Shown here: positions 23,940-34,900 of the stretch, piece by piece
Layout of the letters: every line of letters begins with the position of its first letter
How positions within the stretch are numbered: position 1 is the stretch's first letter
DNA from: Dermatemys mawii
Taxonomy: Eukaryota; Chordata; Testudines; Dermatemydidae
Length of the DNA stretch: 64,000 nucleotides
Direction of reading: 5' to 3'
Assembly (NCBI GenBank): GCA_007922305.1
Contig: ML677343.1
Coordinates: 33,509,753-33,573,752 of the forward strand
The notes under the pieces: model-generated
The model's database searches: none
What the model saw: the letters and a program-made list of their open reading frames with translations, nothing else
Told to the model about the DNA's origin: nothing
Translations under genes and position numbers: made by a program

Positions 23940-24560
23940 CCATTGACAAGTAGGTGTGAGTAACAGTCGGGGGAAATTTAGCATTGGGGAAATTTTTAGG
24001 TTTAGGTTTTGTAATGACCCAATCACTCCCAGTCTTTAGTGAGGCCTAATGTGATGGTGTCCAGTTTGCAAATTAATTCTAGTTCTGCAGTTTCTCATTG
24101 GAGTCTGTTTTCGAAGTTTTTCGTTGAAGAATGGCCACTTTTAGATCTGTTAGTGAGTGACCAGGGAGACTGAAGTGTTCTACTGGTTTTTGAATGTTAT
24201 GATTCCTGATGTCAGATTTGTGTCCATTTATTCTTTTGCATAGAGACTGTTCAGTTTGGCCAATGTACGTGGCAGAGGGGCATTGCTGGCACATGATGGC
24301 ATATATCACATTGGTAGATGTGCAGGTGACACTCTCGTTGCCATTACAAAGTGATTTTTTCCTCCCTTGTATTCTACTGTTAATTGAATTGTCTCAATAG
24401 ACCTCACACTTGGTAAGGCAACTCCCCTCTTTTCATGTATTTATACCTGCTTACTGTATTTTCCACTCCATGCGTCTGATGGAAGTGGGCTCTAGCCCAT
24501 GAAAGCTTACGCCCAAATAAATTTGTTAGTCTCTAAAGTGCCACAAGGACTCTTTGTTTT
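23940..24560 (-). mobile_element. Penelope-like element fragment
   Basis: Includes a GIY-YIG endonuclease reading frame (24079-24309, minus) and a terminal repeat 'CCATGAAAGCTTACGCCCAA' plus 'TTTGTTAGTCTCTAAAGTGC' (24484-24560). The reverse-transcriptase part is missing, so the copy is a dead 3' fragment. Limits are approximate. Confidence 0.7.
24079..24309 (-). pseudogene. GIY-YIG endonuclease fragment of Penelope-like ORF
   Basis: 76 codons beginning 'MIYAIMCQQCPSATYIGQTE' (the GIY..YIG signature as YAI...YIG), then 'LCKRINGHKSDIRNH' with the catalytic-type Arg and His, and 'VEHFSLPGHSLTDLKV'. This order matches the C-terminal nuclease of Penelope-like retroelements. The N-terminal reverse transcriptase is absent upstream on the minus strand, so the frame is a relic rather than a host gene. 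Confidence 0.75.
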
Positions 24561-26523
24561 TGGGTTACCGCTGTCCCCCACTGAGACCAACCATTGTGAA
24601 CTTGCCTGCCCTGGGGTCACGGAGAACGGACAGGAACCCCACGTAGTTGTGAGCTGCCTCTGCACGACTCCCCAGCCTGGCGAGCACACCTAGCAGCTCT
24701 CCCTCATGCGCCACTCTCAAGGCCACACGCCTGCCTGGAGCACATAAGGGTACCGGATCCCCTGGGCTTGTGGGGAGAAGCGCTGGACAGACACGGCTGT
24801 GAAGCAGGCATAAAGCCCTGGCCACCTGCGAAAGGATCACACGAGGGGGCAGGAGAAGGGGTGTGACAGCGGCCAGCAGCAGCCCAGTGGTTAAAGCCAG
24901 GCCAGGGAGGCCAGCACTCGAGCTGGTGCCCCCCTGCAGACCTCTGCATGCAGAGACCCCCGGAGCACTGGGGCTACCTGTGAGGCGCCGGAGACAGACC
25001 ACGGCCAGGGACTGTACAGAGGACGTGCAACGGGAGGGCCAGCTACGCCCCGAGCCAGGACCTGTTTGAGACTCCACCGCGGCCGAGTCTGGGCAAGCCC
25101 ACGGCAGGGAAAGGAAGCTCGGCTGAGCGGGTGAATGCGTTTTCCAGAGCCATGTTGAAACGTGCAGATGGCGCCTGACCCCAGTGTAGCAGGACACAGG
25201 TATCGACAAACAGAGGGAGCATTGTTAGCTGCTTTCATTCCCCCGTGACACTGGGGGCAGGGCCGGCGGAGCAGTTTGTCTGTGCACCAGGGAGGGCCCC
25301 TAAATCCTCCTGAGAGAGCAGGAATGTTTGCTGGCAATCTGTAACCTTCCCCCCCGCCAGGGCACTGGGGCTGGCAGCCTTATGTCAGGACACTTCCCCA
25401 AGTCCCTCCGTGCTGATTGGCGTGCACCATTGCAGTACACGGCTAGGGGCAGATGGGTCTGGGCAGCTCCAGGAGGCCAGCAGCAGTTGTGCTCTTTGCA
25501 GGGGACCCTTAGGGGAGAGAGATGAGCTACACTCACCAGCGCCTCTGGCAGTAGTGCCAGTGGCCCGGGTCAGTGCCCTGCCCTCGGCCCCATGGCAATA
25601 GGGGCCAAAATGTTATTGTTTGATGCAGCCAAACAATTCCCTCCTGATCTGCATTCCCCAGGGAAGCCAGCTGAGGCATGGCAGCTGTACCCAGTCCCTC
25701 ATCACTTGCAGGCTGGCCCCTCCCTGCCCCTCCATCCTCCAGGTGCCCATGGCAGGGCTCATTTGGATGTAGAGTAACAGCGCGAAAGGGAAAGGGAAGG
25801 TTCAGAACTCCCTGCCTGCAACGTCTCAAACGAGCCCTGCTTCTTGACACAGTCTGCCCAGCCTGGCTCCGCAGTCCCAGGCCGGGTGAGCAGGGCCCTG
25901 CCTTCCAGGCTGGGGACGGGCTCCCAGGGCCAGGAAAAGTTTGATGCTACCTTTGACAGGCAGATTTACAGACATTTGTGACAAGCCATGTGGCTCTATC
26001 TCACCCCTCCCACTTACTACCCCACCATCTGCACAGGGCTGAGGGGCTGGCCCTCACCCTCTCCTCTGGGCTGGGGCACACGAGGTACCAGAGAAGCTGG
26101 GGGAAGCCCTCTGGCCAGATCTCAAAGGTAGTTCAGCTCCTAACTTCCACTGACTGGAAGGGAATGTAGGAGCCGAAAATACCACTGAGGACCTGGGTCT
26201 AAATTCACACCCAGCAGCTGGTTCTGTCTGTCTGGGTCCAGGCCTGGGTAGGGCTGAAGAACCTTGCCATGCTCTTCTGTTTGCTGACGAGTGGCCAGAG
26301 TCAGGCAGATTCACAAACAGCAGCTGTTTCCGGGAAAGCGTTTGCACTGGCTCTGTGTTTGCGCAGAAATGGCACCTCAGCCACCCGTTTCTGCTGGCAA
26401 GTGGCCATTGAGCCTGCAAGCCCAAGCGAAAGTTCAGAGCCCAGCTCCTCAGCTGGTGGAACCTGGCAGTGACATCAGTGGAGCTTCACCAGGGAAGAGA
26501 TTTAACCCTAGATCCCAACCAGG

Positions 26524-27274
26524 CAGGGCCCGTGCAAGGATATTTTGAGTCGTAGGTGAAACTTCCACCTTGCGTCCTCTTCCCCCCGGAGCATCACTTA
26601 TTATAAACTTTTGAAATACTTTCAAAAATACACCCCTTTGAGACATGTATCCAGCCTTCCTTCTCTGATATCAATCGACTACATTTTATCCAATTTTACA
26701 ATATCCAATTGTTTTATTAATAAAACTTTAAAAATTAGAAGGATGGTACTCTGTCATACAACAACTGACAATATCAATATGATAAACTTCAGCAACCTAC
26801 ACACACACCTTCCACATAAACATAGACACCCAGATACTGAACATACACACACAATGGACACACAGGATTAGCGAAATGATGCAGCAGCAGCACTTGCCAG
26901 AGTCTTAGATTTGAAACAACTCAACACAAATAGTTCGCCTCGGTTGACAACCTCTGAAAATGAGTAAACGGAGCATCCTAAACAGCCTGTCAGAACGGGG
27001 ACCGGCTGCGCGCGATGAGAACAATGACGTCCTTGCCACTGTGCACCGTAGTGAAGCAGGACACTTGTGCCCGCACCGCAGAGCTGGCGTAGGCTAGAGC
27101 TGTAATGTACGAGAGAACGACACGTTCAAATGCACGTTCAGCGACGTTTCTCTTTTCTTCATGCATTTTCCAGACATAGTGTCAAGTAAAAATTTTGGGC
27201 ACCGCTTTTTGGTGTCCCCCAATCTTGGCGTCCTAAGCAGCTGCCTAGTTCGCCTAGTGGTTACACCGGCCCTG
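26524..27274. mobile_element. hAT element, non-autonomous, 751 bp
   Basis: Starts CAGGGCCCGTGCAAGG and ends TTACACCGGCCCTG (inverse CAGGGCCGGTGTAA). It is flanked by a perfect 8-bp duplication CAACCAGG (26516-26523 and 27275-27282). AT-rich interior with no transposase frame. Confidence 0.88.
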
Positions 27275-28404
27275 CAACCAGGGTAAACCCCAAATGCTAG
27301 GATCAAGCGCTTTCCAATGGCACCGGCACCTGGATTGGTCAGGACCCACAGTACAGAAGTTCCCTCTCCCGAAACCTTTACAGTCCGAGAACCTAAATTT
27401 GCAAACATCCACGTACTTAACCAGCCTGATCTGTTTGGGTCTCAATTCCTCCCTGGAATCCAAACTGACAAAGGATGAGGGGCAGGTTGTGCAGTGATTG
27501 AGGGGTGACAGCTGGCGTCTCACTGCTCATGATAGTTTGTATTTTTGGGTAGTACCCAGAAGCATCAGGAGAGTTGGGGCCCCCTTTGTGCTGGGTGCTG
27601 CACAGACAGTAGCAGGAGCTGGCCAGGGACCTTGCAGTTCAAGGGCCAGCGAGTTATTCTGAGCAGCGCACAAGGGCTTGGTATGGGAAATTTGCCTCTC
27701 CCAAAATCCCAAATGGAAACGCCGCTTCCCGCAGCCAGGCTGCCTTTACATTTGCTCCGCTGACCTGCGCCCCAGTTCGGGAGGCCAGAAGGGTGAGGAC
27801 AAAACCCAGTGACAGCTTCCAGAGCTCGGCGCTAGCCGGCTCCCTCGCGGCTGGCCCGGGCTGCAGAGGTGCATTTCTCCCCTTTCCCGCGGAGGCCGGA
27901 TCTGCTCATCCCTCTCCCACAGGAGGAAATAAGGGGGGCCCAGGTACACACTGGGTTTGCTTGTGTACCTGTAACTTCTGCTGCCCTGCCCCTCCAGCAG
28001 CACCCAGCTGTGATCCCATCCCCGGCCTGGCCTCCTGCCACAGCCTGGGGCCGCACACAAGGCCAGCGCTGGTGGGGTTTGTTCCTATGGAGAGAGAGGG
28101 GAGGGGTCGTTTGTTCCTCATGCGTGTTCCCCCCCCAGATTGGTCTCACGTCCCCTCGGGGCTCTAGGAACCTCCTGGGGAGCCCAGGCCCCTAAGGGCT
28201 GCAGGCGGGATCTGTGCCAGGGTGGGTCTGTCTGCCCAGCAGGGCACTGCCCTGGCCGCTCCCTAGCCCTGAGCCCAGGCTCCCCAGAGCAGGACTGGCT
28301 CTCTGGGCCCCCTGGCGTGAAGGGGCCTGCTCGGACCCTGGGTGCTGCCACCCACCACACTGGTCGTTATTTCATCAGCAGGGAACTGCCCCAGGTCCCT
28401 CTCT

Positions 28405-28900
28405 CGGCCCGCCCGGGCCTTGCTGCCAGACCCCCCGGGGACGACCCCTGTCCGGGCACCAGGCAGGGCCCGGGGGCTGGAAGACACCGGAGTTTGGACC
28501 GGGCCGTGCCAGAGCCGAGCGGACCCACCCCCGCACCGGGCGCTACGCGGGGCCCCTCCCGGCGGGACAGGGGCAGGGCCAGGGCCGCTGAGTCCCGCCC
28601 TCCCGGGGCGGCGGAGCCTCCTCACCTGCGAGGCGGGGCGCTGGGAGCGGCCGCACCTGCCCGGCCGGCACTCGGCGCTGCAGCGCGCACAGAGCGGAGC
28701 GACCCGCAGCCTCCGTCCACCCCGACCCGCCGCCACCGCCACCTGTCCTATGGGGCCGCCGCGGGGCTGCCTGTCCGGGCTCTGCCTGCTGCTCCTGCTG
28801 CAGGTAACGGGGCGGGGGCGCTGGGAGCCGCTGGGCTGGTCCCCGATCCCCTCCCTGGGGCTGGATTGGGCCCCCCGGGCCCGGCAAGGCAGAGACTCGG
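28405..28900 (+). promoter_or_regulatory. CDH1: CDH1 CpG-island promoter with E-boxes
   Basis: Very dense in CG dinucleotides by eye and ends in CDH1 exon 1. No TATA box was seen; GC boxes include GGGGCGG at 28605-28611. Three CACCTG E-boxes lie at 28623-28628, 28654-28659 and 28740-28745, the last overlapping the leader just before the ATG. In mammals the same hexamers in the CDH1 promoter are bound by SNAI1/2 and ZEB1/2 repressors during epithelial-mesenchymal transition. Transcription start is not determined. Confidence 0.75.
28750..28803 (+). CDS. CDH1: CDH1 exon 1 (signal peptide)
   Basis: 54 bp, ends phase 0 at donor GTAACG. Encodes [18 protein letters not shown], a hydrophobic signal peptide two residues longer than the 16-codon human exon. 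Upstream codons remain open in frame through the CpG island, so the start rests on homology. The base after ATG is G. Confidence 0.88.
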
Positions 28901-31900
28901 AGTCACTTCTGGGGGGCTGTGCAGAGCCGCTTCCTGGAGCACCCAGCTGCCCCCTTAGCCTCCCATGCTGCGCCCCGCCCCCCCCGGCTGCCCCCTGCTG
29001 TTCCCCTCCTTTGTAAGGACAGCTGCCCCGCTACCACCACCCTCCTGCCCCCACCCCCACTTTGTAAGGGCAGCTCCCCCCCACCCACTGCCCCCCTCTT
29101 AGGTCAGTTCCCCCCTGCAGCGTCCCCCCCACCGCCCTGGGGTGCCCCTGGCCTAAGCTGTGGGTGGCTGCACTTGTGGTGTGCTGGGGCGGCATTGGCC
29201 AGTGCCAGGCGCTGACTCCAGAGTTCAGGGCCTGTTGGACTCCAGGGTCTCGGCTCCTGGGCTGGGACTCTCCTGGGATGGGCTCTGCCAGGAGGCTGCC
29301 GGCCTGTGACAGAGACTTTCTCCCTGGAGCCTCCTGCTCCTGCATCTGGATTCTGGCAGGGCAGAGGAGAGGCTGAATGGCAGCTGGAATTTCCTTCTAA
29401 GCAGGGGGATGCTCTGGGGACTTGCTGCTTGTGACCTGCCCCGGATTTTGGGTCCAGCTTCCTCGGGGTTTGGGGGGGGGGGGTGAGCTTTGGGCCCCGT
29501 TCCTTCTGGATCCTCCAGAGTCAAGTTCCCTAGGCAGGATTTTCAGGGGTCATATGGGGTCCAAGGGAAATCAGACCGGGCCAGGCCAGAACGTGCGACC
29601 TACTAACGCTCCTTTCTCGGGTATCAGGCTGACCGGTGGTTTTGTGAAGAGGTGGCGCAGTGCCAGCCTGGTTTCGGCTCCGAGAGCTACACCTTCCCTG
29701 TCTCCCGGCGGGATCTGGAAACTGGCCGAGTGCTGGGCAAAGGTAAGGGGCACACCGTGTGTTCTCACACTTTGTCTTAGGGTAGCTCACACCTTAATAC
29801 GGAGAGTGTTTCCCTCGGCCACTGTGTTCGTCAGTAGGCTGATCCTGATCATAGTGTTTAAGGCCAGAAGGGACCACTGTGATGGTTCCGTCTGCCCACC
29901 TCAATAAGCCGGGCTACAGGACTGCCTCAAATTCATCCCTGCTCCAACCAGAAAAACAGCCAATTTAGATGTGAAAATTGCTGGTGCTGGAGAAGCCACC
30001 AGACAACGTCCTTCCAGCAGGTACAGCTCGGTAAGGACTGAATGCATTTCTTAACTGCTGCTGCTCCAGCTGGGACAAGGGAGCGGCTGTGGAGATATGG
30101 CTGGTCACAAGACGGCAATTTGCTTTGTGCTTGTGTGTCTAGGGCTGTAACAGTGGCAGACGTTAGGGACTAAACCAGGAAATGTTTATCAGTGTTTCCT
30201 GCTACTGACAGTAAAGTGTTAACAAGCAGCCAGGAGGATCGAGGAGGATCTCTGAAAACTGCTCTTTCCCCTCTAGCGATGGGAGGGGTGAGGGGAGCTG
30301 AGAGCAGACTTGTTCTAACTGGCAGTGTTGGGTGTTTAGCGTGTGGTTATTCACTGACAAGCTGCCTTCAAAGCTTTTCACTATCATCTGTGAGCCCAGC
30401 AGCATGAATGCCCATTTCCTGCTCCTCTTACTGAAGTTTTGGTAATATGAGGGGTCACCAGTTCGGCCTTTGATGTTGTGTAAACAAGGAAATGATTACT
30501 TATTAATGAATGACATCAATGGTATCCGTTGGGGGACTTAGTTTTGGTTTGGCTGTAAATAGCTGGTTCTCAGGCATGACCAACAAAATCAAAGTGGACA
30601 ATCTGTCTACAGTGCTGTGGGCTCTTCGACTGTACAGTTTTAGGGGGAGGGACCCTTCCACGGCTGTCTGTAAAACACCTCATACTAGACAAGCAGTAAT
30701 CGCCAGCCTCCAGCTGGTAGCATGTCCAGCCAAAGCAGTGTCGCTGTTCTCTCTGAGCTTGTCACTAGGTAAAATGTGTCCCCCTCCCCTCCCTGGTGCT
30801 GACGCCCTGGGATGGCGCGTTGGTTGTGGTTCTGTTGGCAAGTGTAAGCTAGCGCGCGTTTTCTGGGGTCAGGACTGCATGCAATGCCTCTGACCCATCT
30901 CAGCCAGAATGAATGGTTCTTTGTTGGTTACCGCTCCCACTGGTAGGCTAGGTGCTTTGCAATGCACAGGCCATGGGGCCCTGTGCGGAGGTGCCTCCAA
31001 TCCACATCTGTAAACCAGAAGCCATCTGGCTAAAGCAGGGTTTGGGTCGCAGGTGTGTCAGTGGTGTCTGGTTCCATCCCTCGCTATACATCACACTTCC
31101 TTTACATATGTGCTGCACCTCTCAAACATGCACACCTGGCCTCTGGGAGTAGACCTAGCCACTACCCCATGCTCCTTCGCTGCCTCCTCCAGTCCCCACT
31201 GCCCACTCAAACTTACGGTCATACTAGAAAACTTGCAAAATCAAAAGAACAAATTAGCAGGAGAGCACAAGTTCCACTTCCTCTTCATGGGTCTCCAGAA
31301 GACACAATCCCCCGGCTTAACCCAACTCAGTCCCACTTCCTCACTCCCATGTCCTAGTGTTGACAAGGTCCCAAAGATGAACTGAAGAAGGAGGGTTTGT
31401 CCAGATGGCTGTTCCCTCTGTGGGCTGTGAAAGAGCCAACAAGTTGGTTCCTTACATCATCAAAGATTTGGCAGCCTTTAAATCTGGCTTCTCAAGTTCC
31501 TACTAAGCGATGCTGGGGATGGAATTCCTGGGCCTCGTCTTTCTGTGGAGCAGGGGTTGGCAACCTTTCAGAAGTGGTGTGCCGAGTCTTCATGTATTCA
31601 TTCTAATTTAAGGTTCTGCGTGCCAGTAATACATTTTAATGTTTTTAGAAGGTCTCTTTCTATAAGTCTATAATATAGAACTAAACTATTGTTGTATGTA
31701 AAGTAAATAAGGTTTTTAAAATGTTTAAGAAGCTTCATTTAAAATTAAATTAAAATGCAGAGCCTCCCAGATTGGTGGCCAGGACCTGGGTAGTGTGAGT
31801 GCCACTGAAAATCAGCTCACGTGCCACCTTTGGCACTGGTGCCATAGGTTGCCTACCCCTGCTGTGGAGAGGAGCTGGTGCAGAGGAACTCTCAGTACTT

Positions 31901-34900
31901 AGCTGCCTTTGTTCTGATGTCCTGGAGTTGGCTGATGGCTTCTTCTGCTGGCTCCCATGGAAGAAAGGAAAGCTTATTTTGTGTGTGACTGGTACCAAGA
32001 GTTGTGAGGTGTCTAGTGTCGCAACTTTGGCTTGTGACTGCACCACTCCTGGAAATACCTCTTTCATAACGGGCAAAATGATTGGTGAGAAGCCATTGTC
32101 TAAACTTCTTCTCAAGACAACAAACTGGTGCTTGGATAGAGCTCCAGAGGGGATCTCCTCTAGCCTGCATTTGGCATCCTCATGTCTTGTGAGGAACTGT
32201 GTGTAGCCACGCTAGGAGGTGTGGGGAGAATCAACTCAGGCTATGCGGTCAAACCCTGCATGGTGAAAGGCGACAGACTGGAGGCTTTGATGGGGCATTT
32301 GGAACAGTGGTCACTTGCTGGAGGATTGAAGTCTTGAAGTCTTTAAACCATGATTTGAGGACTTCAGTAGCTCAGTCATAGGTGAGAGGTTTCTTGCAGG
32401 GGTGGGTGGGTGAGATTCTGTGGCCTGCGTTGTTAGACTAGATGTTCATCATGGTCCCTTCTGACGTCTGAGTCTTTGTGAAGCAGACAGAGGAAGGACA
32501 GTGGGGTCTCCGGCGGTGTAGCACCCTGTCAGAAAGGCTGGTAGCTCCTGTGTTTGGTGCTCTCTGGGTGTTGGGATCCTGCTGAAGGTCTCAGGACTGC
32601 TCTGTTGTTTCTGGACAAGGTTGCTATGGAAATGCTGTGTACTTGTGGTTAATGGTTGATAGGATTTGGCTTGTGGGTCGGCAGTCTTTGGAAAGACAGG
32701 CGAGCTCAGACCTAGTGCCAGTGCACAGAGGCCACAGTGGGACTTTCTCACCCTCGAGTGAGTAGTTGAGGACGGGGGAGATGCAAGAGCTCTGTGGATT
32801 CCTTCCCTTAGGAAACTCCTGGTAGCTCCTCCTGCTGAGTGGGGTCTCCAGAGGCCCTGCACCCTGGGACCCCTGGAGCCTGGCGACAGAAGTTAGACTT
32901 TGCACCTCTGTTGTCATTGATCATTCTAAAAACTGCTTCACTCGTCCTCCCCCTCCAGGTCCTTCTGCCAAGTGCCCTGCTGCCAGTCTTGCCTGTGCTG
33001 GCGTGACAGGGTGGTTTGCCACTTGGTGGCCTGAGTCATCTTTCTGCAAAGCCGCCCCGATTCCTCAAGCTGGTGGTAGCTGGAAATCCCCTTGTTCATC
33101 GGCTCGTTCTGCTTCTGGGTGTGGGGGAGGGGAGAGGAGAGAGAAATTGCTCTGGGGCTGTCCCCTTCCTTTCTCTCCTGCCTCCAAGGCCCAGTGTCTG
33201 GCTGACCCCTGGGGCAAGGCCTGGCATCCTGGCTGCTTATTACTAGAGGTCAAAAGCTTGAGCGAACAGGAAGGTCTTGCTCAGGCCTAGGGGCTCGCTT
33301 GAGGGAGCATGTTGCAGAGCAGTTGTCACTCTACTGATTCCAGAGCCAGTGGCAAGGAGCAGAGCCCAGGTCTGGGACTGGCAGCAAGACCAATTCAGCG
33401 GGTTGTAATTGCCCTCACAGGACACGTGGAGAAGGATGGAGAAGGGTGATTCCTCGAGGCCATTCAGGGCTTTCTGGGCTGTGACCCACGCCGGCTGGAG
33501 GCGGAGTCATGTGGCAACCTAGCCCAACCAGAGCGCTCTGCAGGGATCTGTCCTGCAGGTGAGAAAAGCGGATCACAGCAGCAAGGTCTGCATCACAGGA
33601 ATGGCCACGGCTTCCTAGCCAGCCTAGGTGGGAAGAGACTCCGCAGAGCACAGCCAGAGCGTGGGATTCTGGGGAGAGGTGGCTCCAAAGCAACCCTGAG
33701 GCTGAAGCCTGTTGTAAGGTTAGATGTGCGCCCCTGACGGAAGGTATCCCTGCCCGATGGGTCATGTTCTTCTCACAGTTCAAGGGGAGGTCAGAGTTCA
33801 GCCCTGTGCCATGGAGAGGAACGGGATCACTTGTATTTTCCTATGTTCTATATTAAACCGTCCACTATGCACTAGGTTCTGGTTTAAGGGCTTGGTCCTT
33901 GGACGCCACAGCGGTAGATCTTTAAGACATGTGGTTGCAGTAGATTTGATCTAAGGGCAGCCCTGGCGTTGGAGGCTGGTTGTAGGGAGCCCATGCTCCA
34001 GAGGAGCTAATCATGGCACTTCAAAGGGAATCAGCTGGGTCCTGTGACTGCAGCATGGGAGCTTTCCCCAGGCTGATGAGTTGGGCTGTAATTAGGGTGA
34101 TTAGCTCAGGGTGTGTGCACTTTCCAGCTGATGGGTTGGATAGTGTCCAGGACTCATTTTGCTTAGGAGAGAAAAACACCTGTTGTTGTGATTCTGACAG
34201 GAGACCTCCCGCAGCCCTTTGGCTGGTTGTTTTTAACTGGCCGTCCAGCTCCATGCATCTGAAGAAGTGAATTTTTTACCCACAAAAGCTTATGTCCAAA
34301 TCAATCGGCTTGTCTTTAAGGTGTCACTGGGCTCCTCATTGTTTCTCTGGAGGAGGTTGGGTGCCGACCCTAAAACCTTCCTAAAGATGTGTTGGAGGAT
34401 AAGGCTCTGTAATGAAAGGGTCTGATGAAGGAAGATGCAACTTCCTACAAATTAATTGCAAAGAATAAATGCTGCCGATTGCATTATTCCTCAGCAGCCA
34501 TTAGCTAGAAACGTTTATACTTCATTTTGTAATGGCCCTGCCATGTAGGAGGTGGCCACTGGCAGGTACTGGGATCAGACCATCCTCTCACGTACGGGGT
34601 GGCAGGTAGTGGGATCAGACCATCCTCTCACGTACGGGGTGGCAGGTAGAGGGATCAAACCATCCTCTTATGTACGGGGTGGCAGGTACCGGGATCAAAC
34701 CATCCTCTCATGTAAGGGGTGGCCACTGGCAGGTAGTGGGATCAAACCATCCTCTCACGTAAGGGGTGGCAGGTACCGGGATCAAGCCATCCTCTCACGT
34801 ACGAGGTGGCAGGTACCGGGATCAANNNNNNNNNNGGATCAAGCCATCCTCTCACGTACGAGGTGGCAGGTACCGGGATCAAACCATCCTCTCACGTACA

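Larger units (their letters stand above)
18531..28400. other. CDH3-CDH1 intergenic region
   Basis: About 9.9 kb without a supported gene. The stretch is GC-rich, and the long open frames seen on both strands (for example around 20989-21573 and 24565-25209) show no domains, no splice logic and biased GC composition. It contains a Penelope-like fragment (about 23940-24560), a 751-bp hAT element (26524-27274) and GC-rich sequence leading into the CDH1 promoter. Apart from these elements I see nothing I can name in 18531-23900, 24561-26520 or 27275-28400. Confidence 0.6.

Noticed and set aside
24565..25209. 214-codon minus-strand frame in the intergenic region
   Set aside because: Leu/Ser/Pro/Gly-rich translation with no motifs, no splice support and no neighbouring promoter features.
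28140..28958. Open frame of 272 codons across the CDH1 promoter
   Set aside because: It is a GC-driven frame through the CpG island, out of frame with exon 1, rich in Pro/Ala/Gly/Arg and without domains.
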